Source: Candidatus Babeliales bacterium (GTDB lineage: Bacteria > Babelota > Babeliae > Babelales > JACPOV01). Taken from it: a DNA stretch of 8,159 bases. The notes under the pieces are model-generated. The model was not told where the DNA came from. It made no database searches and worked only from the letters and a program-made list of their open reading frames with translations. The position numbers and the translations under genes are program-made. Shown one piece after another: positions 1 through 6,547 of this stretch. Position 1 is the stretch's first letter. The number at the start of each line of letters is the position of its first letter. Location: NCBI GenBank assembly GCA_020050475.1, contig JAGVKP010000105.1, positions 1 through 8,159 of the forward strand, in the 5' to 3' direction.

Positions 1-96
1 ACGAGAGCGCTCATTAATAATCCGTTCAAAAACGGAAAATCAGCCACCGACAAAAAAGAGAAGCGTACTTCTATTAAACGTCGCTCAAAGCGATAG
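1..96 (+). CDS. C-terminal end of an unidentified protein (partial, left edge)
   Basis: Frame 1 of the plus strand is open from the first base for 31 codons and ends at a TAG (94-96). The visible tail starts TRALINNPFKNGK and ends in a very basic stretch (KEKRTSIKRRSKR). I do not recognise the family. A Lys/Arg-rich tail would suit a nucleic-acid-binding or membrane-peripheral protein, but that is only inference. A hairpin and T-run immediately after the stop, on the same strand, support a plus-strand gene ending here, convergent with cmk. Caution: a second plus frame is also open across this short stretch, and a minus-strand ATG at 12-14 could be the start of a leftward gene instead. Confidence 0.45.
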   Translation, partial: TRALINNPFKNGKSATDKKEKRTSIKRRSKR

Positions 97-106
97 CTTT
101 TTTATT
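81..106 (+). terminator. Probable intrinsic terminator between convergent genes
   Basis: TCGCT (81-85), loop CAA, AGCGA (89-93) forms a 5-bp stem that overlaps the stop codon of the upstream plus-strand ORF. An alternative stem is AAAGC (87-91), loop GATA, GCTTT (96-100). Either is followed by a T-run (98-103, then ATT) on the plus strand. The stems are short, so efficiency is uncertain. In the opposite direction the hairpin is followed only by a weak T-stretch, so it is at best a poor terminator for the cmk transcript. Confidence 0.45.
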
Positions 107-128
107 AAGGTTCACTTTTGTGTGGTAC

Positions 129-818
129 TTAGCTGAGTTGCATGAGCGCTTTGTTGATATGCACGAGCAACTGCGCAACCGTCTCATCTGGGCCAAGTTC
201 GGTCGAATCGATAATAAATGCACCTTCAGGTACTACCAACGGGCTCGTTGATCGTGATTTGTCTCGCGTGTCGCGCTCTTTAATCATTTTGTGTGCATCC
301 GACATCGGGACACTCAGCCCTCGCTTTTCCTGATCAAGCTGCCATCGATGCGCGCGTATTTCTTCTGCTGCAGTCAAAAAAAACTTCACGACAGCATGCG
401 GAAAGACCACCGAGCCGACATCGCGACCTTCAACCACTACATTATGCTCTTTAACTGCTCTACGCTGCTCTTCAGCTAATCGTTCGCGTACATATGAGAT
501 GGTACCAATAATGGAAGCAGGCTGATCTACAGAAGAATCTTTCAGATACGGCGTTATATCAGAACCATCAAAAAAAATCTTTCCGCCATTGCCATTGAGC
601 GTAAAACTAAAACGAGACCTATCAAGAGCCGCTTCTATGTCTGATGATTTAAGGGTAACAAGCTCCGTTTCATGGTGTCCAAGAATTGTCGTAAGAATAT
701 ACGCAAGCGCACGAAACAAAAGACCACTGCTCAAACATTTCCACCCCAGCTTTTGTGCAATTTTAAGAGCAATTGTCGATTTGCCACTGGCAGTCGGACC
801 ATCAATTGTAATAATCAT
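129..818 (-). CDS. cmk: Cytidylate kinase
   Basis: Phosphorylates CMP and dCMP to the diphosphates with ATP in the cytoplasm, supplying pyrimidine nucleotides for RNA, DNA and lipid synthesis. The 229-residue length is typical of bacterial Cmk. Seen: P-loop GPTASGKST at residues 7-15; VRERL near 110-114; EGRDVGSVVFP at 130-140, matching the family's GRD-x-G-[TS]-V-V-FP signature; and the LID/C-terminal motif ERDTRDKSR (181-189) followed by SPL, with R182, D186 and R189 in the places used for nucleotide binding in the E. coli enzyme. Odd: the usual L-D-[ST]-G-x-x-YR motif reads LSSGLLFR (29-36), so the Asp is Ser and the Tyr is Phe. The ATG overlaps the recJ stop (ATGA), and AAAGGA lies 4 bases upstream, fixing the start and implying translational coupling to recJ. 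Confidence 0.95.
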   Translation of the reverse strand: MIITIDGPTASGKSTIALKIAQKLGWKCLSSGLLFRALAYILTTILGHHETELVTLKSSDIEAALDRSRFSFTLNGNGGKIFFDGSDITPYLKDSSVDQPASIIGTISYVRERLAEEQRRAVKEHNVVVEGRDVGSVVFPHAVVKFFLTAAEEIRAHRWQLDQEKRGLSVPMSDAHKMIKERDTRDKSRSTSPLVVPEGAFIIDSTELGPDETVAQLLVHINKALMQLS

Positions 819-2560
819 TGAATCCTTTCAATCGCTGATGAAAGCGCAATATCAATTCCCTGAAGTTCTATGGTAGTTTTACCATTCCAACTATTGTGCG
901 TTACCTGTGCCACAAGATCAAACTCTTCCTGCTCATACAAACGCAAAAAGGCCATAAGTTCAGGCCTATTAAAAAAAATAATCGGCTTTGCAACGCCATC
1001 GGCAAATACTAAGCATTTCACATGCGCATCTTTAAGCAGCAGTGGTTTTTGCACCAACGTAACACGCCGTACCCAAAAAAGTGGCACCGGATTTTCATTA
1101 CCAAACGGTTCAAAGTGGTTCATGTCATGCATAATCTTTGAAGTCATATCGCCGAGTCGTAACTCTGCATCGACACCGACTTTTGGTTGAAGATCAGCAG
1201 GCGTTAACTGCTTTTTTATCATCGCCTCAAGCCGATTTTTCAGCTCAGGAAGATCATCAACGCGTAACGACAATCCGGCAGCCACTGCATGCCCACCAAA
1301 GCTGAGCAGAATATCGCGGCAAGAGCTTAATGCTTCAAACATATTGAATGCAGGAATAGATCGGCAAGAACCTTTTGCAATCCCATCTTTATTAATATGA
1401 AATAAAAGAGCCGGCCGATAATACGCACCAACTAATCGCGATGCAACCAGACCGATCACTCCCGGCGGCCAATTATCACTTGCCGCGCATATGACTGATT
1501 CTTGCTCTAGATTAATTCTTTTCTGTTCGATTTCGGTCACCACATCAGCCAAAACACCCCGCTCAACCTCTTTACGTGCTTGATTGAGCTCAGCAAGTAT
1601 CTGCCCCACATACACCGTTTCTTGTTCATCGCTTCCTATTAAAAAAGTAACTCCCTGACGCGGATCTTCAAGTCTTCCGAGTGCGTTGAGTTGCGGCGCA
1701 AGAGAAAAACCGATATCAGTTGCGGTCAGCATCTCTTTACTAACCTTACCGTTTTGCTTGAGTACTGTGAGCGCAAAACTTGCCGCTTGGTTAACTTTGT
1801 TAAGGCAGTAGCGCACCCAAAAACGATTTTCGCCGGTCAGCGGCACCACGTCAGCTACCGTACCCAGCAACAAAAGCTCATATACCTTTGCCGGAAGCTG
1901 TTTGCCAAGCCGTTCATATAAAAGGTGCATAACTTTAAACGTCACTCCCACGCCGGCAAAAAATTTGTACGGGTAATCACACGATTGCTGATGTGGATTA
2001 ATAAGCGCAAACGCTTCAGGCAGATGGTCATGCGGCCGATGGTGATCTGTAATGATCAGATCAATACCAAGCTCCTTGGCTCGTTTGGCCGGCTCAAAAG
2101 CGGTTACCCCATTATCGACCGTAATGATGAGCGAATACCCGTTTTTTGCAGCTCGTTCCACTACCGTTGTCGAAAGTCCATAGCCATCGCGGGCACGGTG
2201 CGGCAGGAAAAAATTGACCTGTGCACCAAGTGGTCCCAGGCACAGCATCATGAGAGCTGATGAGGTAATACCATCGACATCATAATCACCAAAAATAAGT
2301 ATTTTTTCTTGTGAATCAATCGCTTTCAAAATACGATCAACTGCCCTATGAGCATCTTTGAGCAGATCGCCGGAAGCTACATCTCGCTCTTGAACGCTAA
2401 AAAGATAACGATCTATAGCCACGCTTGTGGTCAACCCACGCGTGAGCAAGGTAGATGCCAGCGGAAGCGATAAATTGTACTGCGTTGCGAGTGTAAGTGC
2501 TTGCGTCTGATCAATAACTGGCAAAAGCCACTGATATTTTTGTCCCTGAACGGTAGCCAT
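815..2560 (-). CDS. recJ: Single-stranded-DNA-specific 5'-3' exonuclease RecJ
   Basis: Degrades single-stranded DNA 5' to 3' in RecF-pathway recombination, mismatch repair and base-excision repair; Mn/Mg-dependent and cytoplasmic. The 581 residues match the usual bacterial length. DHH-domain motifs are seen in order: GDYDVDG (91-97), ITVDNG (146-151), TDHHRP (171-176), and GTVADVVPLTGENR (233-246). They are followed by LAPQLNALGRL (288-297), W-PPGVIGLVASRL (364-376), and the DHHA1 elements GSCRS (397-401) and FGGHAVAAG (421-429). From about residue 460 the tail, including FEPFGNENP, is the OB-fold domain that grips ssDNA. The metal-binding Asp and His residues are all present. GSCRS differs from the commoner GSGRS. 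No clear Shine-Dalgarno precedes the ATG, and the gap to the upstream phospholipase gene is 65 bases. It overlaps cmk by 4 bases. Confidence 0.96.
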   Translation of the reverse strand: MATVQGQKYQWLLPVIDQTQALTLATQYNLSLPLASTLLTRGLTTSVAIDRYLFSVQERDVASGDLLKDAHRAVDRILKAIDSQEKILIFGDYDVDGITSSALMMLCLGPLGAQVNFFLPHRARDGYGLSTTVVERAAKNGYSLIITVDNGVTAFEPAKRAKELGIDLIITDHHRPHDHLPEAFALINPHQQSCDYPYKFFAGVGVTFKVMHLLYERLGKQLPAKVYELLLLGTVADVVPLTGENRFWVRYCLNKVNQAASFALTVLKQNGKVSKEMLTATDIGFSLAPQLNALGRLEDPRQGVTFLIGSDEQETVYVGQILAELNQARKEVERGVLADVVTEIEQKRINLEQESVICAASDNWPPGVIGLVASRLVGAYYRPALLFHINKDGIAKGSCRSIPAFNMFEALSSCRDILLSFGGHAVAAGLSLRVDDLPELKNRLEAMIKKQLTPADLQPKVGVDAELRLGDMTSKIMHDMNHFEPFGNENPVPLFWVRRVTLVQKPLLLKDAHVKCLVFADGVAKPIIFFNRPELMAFLRLYEQEEFDLVAQVTHNSWNGKTTIELQGIDIALSSAIERIQ

Positions 2561-2590
2561 AACAGTTGTTTCATCTTAAAGTACCATTGC

Positions 2591-2619
2591 AGTATGCTCG
2601 TTTTTCACGCAAATGAAAA
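2591..2619 (-). promoter_or_regulatory. Candidate sigma70-type promoter for recJ-cmk
   Basis: Read on the minus strand, TTTTCA (2614-2619) is separated by 17 bases from CATACT (2591-2596). Each box matches 4 of 6 consensus bases, and the spacing is ideal. It lies in the 65-base gap upstream of recJ, with about 30 bases to the start codon. TTTTCA also forms an inverted repeat with TGAAAA (2602-2607), so the same bases could be a weak hairpin behind the phospholipase gene. Such matches are common by chance in AT-rich gaps. Confidence 0.3.
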
Positions 2620-2625
2620 GAATTC

Positions 2626-4584
2626 CTACAGCCCGCCGCCAAACTCAACCGCTTCCTGTTTTGCCAAAATTACTTCCTGGACAAGTCGTACGATCTGTTT
2701 TCGGTGTGCGCGGACTACCAATCGCGCTACTGCACTCAACTGCCGAAAATCCTGCAATCCGTAGGAAAAGTTGAACGTGCCGCAATATCCAGCATCAGTG
2801 CATTGGCGCATATTAAACGTATCAAGATTATGCTGCGTAATCAGCTCTTTAAGTTGCGTATCCTTTGCTGCTTTTTTAATGGTCGTCTCATCAATAAAGA
2901 AATTCATGTACACAATAATCGGCGCATCAGAACTTGTCCCTGCTTTTTGCGTACCTATCGATGAAGGACGATACACGTGAAACGTCGAGGTGCTCATACG
3001 CACATCTTTTGCGTACGTAATTTTATGGAAACGATTAACGTCGGTAAAAAGTTTTTTCAGCTCACCAAAATTGTAGGCATCAGCCGATGCATCACAAATA
3101 AAAATAAGATTTACGCCACGGTCAGGACGCATAAGCGGTCTGACTGGTAGATTATAATGAATACCGGCATCGACAAACGTAATCGTCTCTCGATTACGTA
3201 ACCACGAATCGGCAGCACGGTACCCCTTAAACGGATTATTGACCTGAGCCGGCGCCACGCGCAGAGTGCCAAACTCTTTATTGCGCTCATCCTGCGTACC
3301 AATCTTAACTTCGCTGAGTGATTTTAAAAATGCATTCACTAAGGCAAGTTTTAATGCATCTGCATCTAGTTTATTAGAAAACCAACTTTTTAAACCGCTT
3401 TCTTTTTCAGCCAACGACCGCTCAATCATTCTATTTTGTTCTTGTGTCGGCGGCACTGCATTCATAATCCTGATCATGTCAGCCAAATTAACCGTATATG
3501 CTGAACCAAAAATACCCATTAAAAAACCAAAGCTTTGCTCTGGCGCAAAATCAACTGATGCACCATTATCAAATTTTCTGCCAAATGAAAATGAAGGGAT
3601 CGTCAAGTTGGTTTCTAAATTACGAATCTCTTCAGGGCTAAATTCAAACCAGTTATAAAGATACGGCGATGCCTCTGAAGGGTCATTTTTCATCATAGAA
3701 ACGGCTGTATACAGTGGCCATGGTACATTCCCATCTTTGACACGCGCCTGCTGATGAGAAAGCCGTTGGCGCAATTGCAAATCACCAAAATCAGCTAAAA
3801 GCGCGTGAGCCAACAGGGCACCATACAAATCGACTGATCCTATAATCTGCCCAAAAACCGTTTTGGGAAAAAATATATCATTGGTAAATTGCATTAAACT
3901 AAAACTTTTTTGATTTGCAGCACTTTTTAAATTAAAAGTTCCCGCTTGTATTTTTTCTTCAAGCAGTCCATTATATTGCGATGGTTTGAGAGGTTGCGTT
4001 TGCATCAAGGTCCACGGACCAATATACCAGGTTGACCCAGAAAGTGCCGATACGTACGTAATGGCATCCAACAATCCGATCTCTTCTAGCGCCTGCATAA
4101 AGCCGGCTGTCAGCACCATGGCCCGATATCCTCCACCACTCATGCAGCAGGCAAGCGTCGGCAGCTCATTAAAATCAATTTTCCCACCACCAGTAAGTCG
4201 CTCTAAAGAATTTTTTATTTTACCGGCACGCGCTGCCAAAAAAGCTCCTTCAAGCGAAGCGAGCGGCTGCAAACTTTTGAGTGGTGTATACACCTGCGCA
4301 ACGCGATCACGATTTGGATCACCAGCCATGACTGATTGCAAAACTTGTTGCTTTAAAAATGGAACCCCATAGACAGACCAAAGTTCTTTGACATTTACCG
4401 GCACTTTTTTAGTGAAAAAATCTAAAACAATCGTCGGATAATCAGCAATTTGTGCTTTTTTAAGCTGGTTTGCAAGATCTCGTTGCTGCTCGGCAGAGGA
4501 CCAGGATTTTTGCGATTGCTGGCTCATGCCAAGCAGCACAAAAAGAGTCGCCACAACACCAAAAAGTAGATACTGTTTCTTCAT
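2626..4584 (-). CDS. Secreted phospholipase of the cytosolic PLA2 (group IV, PLA2c/lysophospholipase) family
   Basis: Predicted serine-dyad acyl hydrolase of glycerophospholipids or lysophospholipids. The order and spacing of motifs match eukaryotic cPLA2 and fungal phospholipase B. Oxyanion segment SGGGYRAM (149-156) has Arg154. Nucleophile motif ALSGSTW (180-186) has Ser182, exactly 28 residues after the Arg, as for Arg200/Ser228 in human cPLA2-alpha. A mid-domain stretch contains FEFSPEEI, FGRKFDNG and FLMGIFGSAY (313-363). Catalytic Asp472 lies in FVDAGIHYNLP (470-480), followed by RPDRGVNLIFICDAS. The C-terminal motif is GTFNFSYG (602-609). There is no N-terminal C2 domain. Instead residues 1-20 (MKK, then a hydrophobic run) look like a Sec signal peptide without a lipobox, so export is inferred. 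Cys595 and Cys601 could form a disulfide. AAGGA lies 6 bases before the ATG. Substrate and A1/A2/lyso specificity cannot be read from sequence. Family assignment is firm; the biological role is inference. Confidence 0.9.
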   Translation of the reverse strand: MKKQYLLFGVVATLFVLLGMSQQSQKSWSSAEQQRDLANQLKKAQIADYPTIVLDFFTKKVPVNVKELWSVYGVPFLKQQVLQSVMAGDPNRDRVAQVYTPLKSLQPLASLEGAFLAARAGKIKNSLERLTGGGKIDFNELPTLACCMSGGGYRAMVLTAGFMQALEEIGLLDAITYVSALSGSTWYIGPWTLMQTQPLKPSQYNGLLEEKIQAGTFNLKSAANQKSFSLMQFTNDIFFPKTVFGQIIGSVDLYGALLAHALLADFGDLQLRQRLSHQQARVKDGNVPWPLYTAVSMMKNDPSEASPYLYNWFEFSPEEIRNLETNLTIPSFSFGRKFDNGASVDFAPEQSFGFLMGIFGSAYTVNLADMIRIMNAVPPTQEQNRMIERSLAEKESGLKSWFSNKLDADALKLALVNAFLKSLSEVKIGTQDERNKEFGTLRVAPAQVNNPFKGYRAADSWLRNRETITFVDAGIHYNLPVRPLMRPDRGVNLIFICDASADAYNFGELKKLFTDVNRFHKITYAKDVRMSTSTFHVYRPSSIGTQKAGTSSDAPIIVYMNFFIDETTIKKAAKDTQLKELITQHNLDTFNMRQCTDAGYCGTFNFSYGLQDFRQLSAVARLVVRAHRKQIVRLVQEVILAKQEAVEFGGGL

Positions 4585-4590
4585 ACGAAT

Positions 4591-4595
4591 TCCTT
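4591..4595 (-). promoter_or_regulatory. Ribosome binding site of the phospholipase gene
   Basis: AAGGA on the minus strand, preceded by a run of A, sits 6 bases upstream of the ATG at 4582-4584. It is one of the best Shine-Dalgarno matches in the window. It fixes the start that includes the signal peptide and suggests efficient translation. Confidence 0.75.
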
Positions 4596-4607
4596 TTTTG
4601 CTTCAGC

Positions 4608-4634
4608 CTAATAAGGCCAAGCAGAAATCGTCAA
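4608..4634 (-). promoter_or_regulatory. Weak candidate promoter for the phospholipase gene
   Basis: Minus-strand TTGACG (4629-4634, 5 of 6 to the -35 consensus) is followed after 15 bases by TATTAG (4608-4613, 4 of 6 to the -10 consensus). The spacer is short and the -10 lies inside a small inverted repeat, GCCT-TATT-AGGC (4607-4618). That repeat has no T-run, so it is not a convincing sodA terminator. The gap between sodA and this gene is 65 bases, so separate initiation is possible but read-through from rapZ-ftsB-sodA is equally likely. Confidence 0.25.
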
Positions 4635-4649
4635 TGAATAGAATGATGC

Positions 4650-5255
4650 TCAGCGATCAAGTTGTGCGGTACAAAAATCCCAATTAACGACATGCCACCA
4701 AGCGGTGATATAATCCACGCGCTTATTTTGGTATTTCAAATAATATGCATGTTCCCAGACATCAAGCGCAAGGATCGGTTGCCCGTTGAATGCAAGCGGC
4801 GTATCTTGATTAGCGGTCGACGTAACCTCTAAATCACCGTGTGAATTAATGATGAGCCATGCCCAGCCGGAACCAAATCTGCTTTTTGCTGCCGTATTAA
4901 ACTGCTCTTGAAATGCTTCAAATGAACCAAACTGTTTGGCAATCTGATCGGCAAGCGCTCCTTTTGGTTTGCCGCCACCCCCTTTTTTCATCATAGACCA
5001 AAAAAGAGAGTGATTATAATGACCACCGCCATTATTCTGCACCGCGGTCTTTATACTGCTCGGCAGCTGATCAAGGTGCTTCAAAATATGCTCAAGCGAT
5101 TTTTTGTAAAGCTCAGGAAACTGATCAAGCGCTTTGCACAAATTGTCTACATACGCTTGGTGATGCTTGGTATAGTGGATCTCCATAGTCCGCGCATCAA
5201 TATAGGGCTCTAATGCATCAAACGCATAGGGCAACGGGGCCAACGTGTAGTTCAT
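4650..5255 (-). CDS. sodA: Superoxide dismutase, Mn type (Fe/Mn family)
   Basis: Converts superoxide to oxygen and hydrogen peroxide; cytoplasmic, as no signal peptide is present. The 201-residue protein begins with [15 protein letters not shown], the classical N-terminus of the family. Metal ligands are visible: His27 (IHYTKHH), His82 ([11 protein letters not shown]), and Asp165 and His169 in the [15 protein letters not shown] signature. The residues that usually separate Mn from Fe enzymes favour Mn: [11 protein letters not shown] rather than AAQxWNHTFYW, and a Gln in STANQD (146-151) in place of the Fe-enzyme glutamine. A cambialistic enzyme cannot be excluded. The gene begins 5 bases after the ftsB-like gene; its Shine-Dalgarno is weak (AAAGA within the end of that gene), suggesting coupled translation. 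Oxidative-burst resistance inside a host is a possible role, by inference only. Confidence 0.95.
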   Translation of the reverse strand: MNYTLAPLPYAFDALEPYIDARTMEIHYTKHHQAYVDNLCKALDQFPELYKKSLEHILKHLDQLPSSIKTAVQNNGGGHYNHSLFWSMMKKGGGGKPKGALADQIAKQFGSFEAFQEQFNTAAKSRFGSGWAWLIINSHGDLEVTSTANQDTPLAFNGQPILALDVWEHAYYLKYQNKRVDYITAWWHVVNWDFCTAQLDR

Positions 5256-5260
5256 GTCGG

Positions 5261-5554
5261 TTATCTTTCAGAAAAGTAGACCACAATATCATCCGGTCGG
5301 GCCATGTGTAACTGTTCACGAGCAATTTTTTCTTTACCAAAATCTGATGATTGAAATGCTGCAATCGAGCCATTAAGATCTTTTATTTTCGTATCAAGAC
5401 GTTGAATATCAACTTCAATCATATTTTTTTCACGATTCAGTCGGGATAAGGCAAACCAACCGTGCCCAGCCCACAGATAAAAAAATATCAAAAACGATAA
5501 CTCGGCAGCGGCAATAAGGTACCGCAGATGCTGCCTAAAGACGAACTTGATCAT
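5261..5554 (-). CDS. FtsB/DivIC-family cell-division (septum formation initiator) protein
   Basis: Small bitopic divisome protein. In model bacteria FtsB (DivIC in Gram-positives) pairs with FtsL and FtsQ and helps activate septal peptidoglycan synthesis by FtsWI. Seen in 97 residues: a short basic cytoplasmic start (residues 1-11), one membrane helix at about 12-29, the G-x-G turn at 30-32, then a heptad-like coiled coil at about 34-68 ([19 protein letters not shown]), and the family's closing segment [23 protein letters not shown] (72-94), matching the 'iE..AR..LgM..p.E.v.y' pattern. The start overlaps the end of rapZ by 20 bases, and a GAGAGGGGAG ribosome binding site lies within rapZ just upstream. 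I leave the symbol empty because FtsB and DivIC cannot be separated by sequence alone. Confidence 0.85.
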   Translation of the reverse strand: MIKFVFRQHLRYLIAAAELSFLIFFYLWAGHGWFALSRLNREKNMIEVDIQRLDTKIKDLNGSIAAFQSSDFGKEKIAREQLHMARPDDIVVYFSER

Positions 5555-6482
5555 GACTCCCCTCTCTTTTTACGATTCCCGGTTCACGGCCAATATCTCG
5601 ATGTTTTGTGACAAAAAGGATGCTTGGTAATGTTCGTTTTGCCAGTTCATGGACAAAAGCAACCGATCGGTGCCTTCCGCCGGTGCAGCCAATAGCAAGC
5701 GTTACAAAAAACCGCCCCTCTTGATACGATTTATTGAGCGAAAAATCGATAAAATCTATCAACTTATGCCAATATTCCTGCACCGCAGGCAGACTAAAAA
5801 GATAGGTCCGCAACCCGGGATCAGTGCCATCAAGGTGCTTATATTGTTCTATAAAGTAAGGATTGGGCAATGACCGGATATCATAGACAAAATTGCATTG
5901 CGCTGGCACGCCATATTTAAATCCAAATGAAAGCGCATGCACCACCAGCACCGGCTCTTTGGTCTGCCCAAAATAAGATCGGACAATCGCGCGCAGCTGA
6001 TGTGGCGTGCATTGATCCGTTTCGACGACAATATCGGCAATCCGATTAAGCGGCTCAAGAAGTTTTTTTTCTTGCGTAATCAGCTCCTGCAGCGGTGCAC
6101 TATTGCCCAGCGGATGATTACGGCGCGTTTCTTGATATCGCTTTAAAAGAACCTGCAGACTCGTCGTTAAAAAAAAGACGGAGATGGAAAGCCCCTGCTG
6201 ACGCGCTTGAATAATTTTTTCGACCAAATGTTCAATATCTGTGCCCCCACGAATATCAATCCCGAGCGCAACGCGTTGGCTGTTGGTGGTGAACCGATGG
6301 AGCAGTTGAAAAAAATGAGGCAGCAAGTCGATCGGCAAGTTATCAACACAAAAATAACCAAGATCTTCCAAAGAACGTAACACAGTACTTTTCCCAGCTC
6401 CCGAGTAGCCAGTAATAATCACCATCTGCACTGCTTGTTCAGGAGGGGATACCACCGCTCCTCTTTCAGTACGCGCCTCCAT
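5535..6482 (-). CDS. rapZ: RapZ-family nucleotide-binding protein (RNase adapter / YvcJ type)
   Basis: Members bind nucleotides. E. coli RapZ directs RNase E to the GlmZ small RNA and so sets GlmS and glucosamine-6-phosphate levels; B. subtilis YvcJ has NTPase activity. Seen: P-loop GYSGAGKST (25-33), CVDNLP (45-50), GIDIRGG (74-80, Walker-B-like), RRNHPL (120-125), SFGFKYGVP (185-193), DIRSLPNPY (201-209), and GCTGGRHRS (265-273), all family hallmarks. It has 315 residues, slightly longer than the E. coli protein (284): about 18 extra at the N-terminus and an extended tail after HRD (294-296). AAGGA 6 bases before the first ATG supports the long start; Met20 is the alternative but lacks a ribosome binding site. 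The basic patch that E. coli uses for RNA at its extreme C-terminus is not obvious here, so an RNase-adapter role is not assured. First gene of the rapZ-ftsB-sodA run. Confidence 0.93.
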   Translation of the reverse strand: MEARTERGAVVSPPEQAVQMVIITGYSGAGKSTVLRSLEDLGYFCVDNLPIDLLPHFFQLLHRFTTNSQRVALGIDIRGGTDIEHLVEKIIQARQQGLSISVFFLTTSLQVLLKRYQETRRNHPLGNSAPLQELITQEKKLLEPLNRIADIVVETDQCTPHQLRAIVRSYFGQTKEPVLVVHALSFGFKYGVPAQCNFVYDIRSLPNPYFIEQYKHLDGTDPGLRTYLFSLPAVQEYWHKLIDFIDFSLNKSYQEGRFFVTLAIGCTGGRHRSVAFVHELAKRTLPSILFVTKHRDIGREPGIVKREGSHDQVRL

Positions 6483-6488
6483 ATGCCA

Positions 6489-6493
6489 TCCTT
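6489..6493 (-). promoter_or_regulatory. Ribosome binding site deciding the rapZ start
   Basis: AAGGA on the minus strand, 6 bases before the ATG at 6480-6482. It favours the upstream start over the internal Met20 codon (6423-6425), which aligns better with the N-terminus of E. coli RapZ but has no such site. Confidence 0.65.
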
Positions 6494-6519
6494 AGAGAGA
6501 GTGTAACTTCTTTGTTGGT

Positions 6520-6547
6520 AGTATCATGTTCTTGCAAAAAAGGTCAA
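6520..6547 (-). promoter_or_regulatory. Sigma70-type promoter for rapZ-ftsB-sodA
   Basis: Minus-strand TTGACC (6542-6547, 5 of 6 to the -35 consensus), a 16-base spacer, then GATACT (6520-6525, 4 of 6 including the key A2 and T6). Transcription would begin near 6512-6514, giving a leader of about 30 bases before the rapZ start and its ribosome binding site. This is the best promoter match in the window, and its position is right for a head gene. Not tested experimentally. Confidence 0.55.

Noticed and set aside
22..35. CCGTT-CAAA-AACGG hairpin as a terminator or repeat unit
   Set aside because: No T-run follows on either strand, it lies within the left-edge ORF, and no second copy was seen in the window.
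3266..3658. 130-codon plus-strand ORF inside the phospholipase gene, and the similar 128-codon one at 3986-4372
   Set aside because: Both are antisense to a strongly supported family member, have no recognisable domain, and no plausible ribosome binding site was evident. They are shadow frames.
4607..4618. GCCT-TATT-AGGC inverted repeat as a sodA terminator
   Set aside because: The stem is only 4 bp and no T-run follows on the minus strand.
6063..6070. Eight-A run in rapZ (sense strand) as a programmed frameshift site
   Set aside because: The heptamer is not in the required frame, the downstream protein is conserved in the zero frame (EKKLLEPL), and no product in another frame makes sense.
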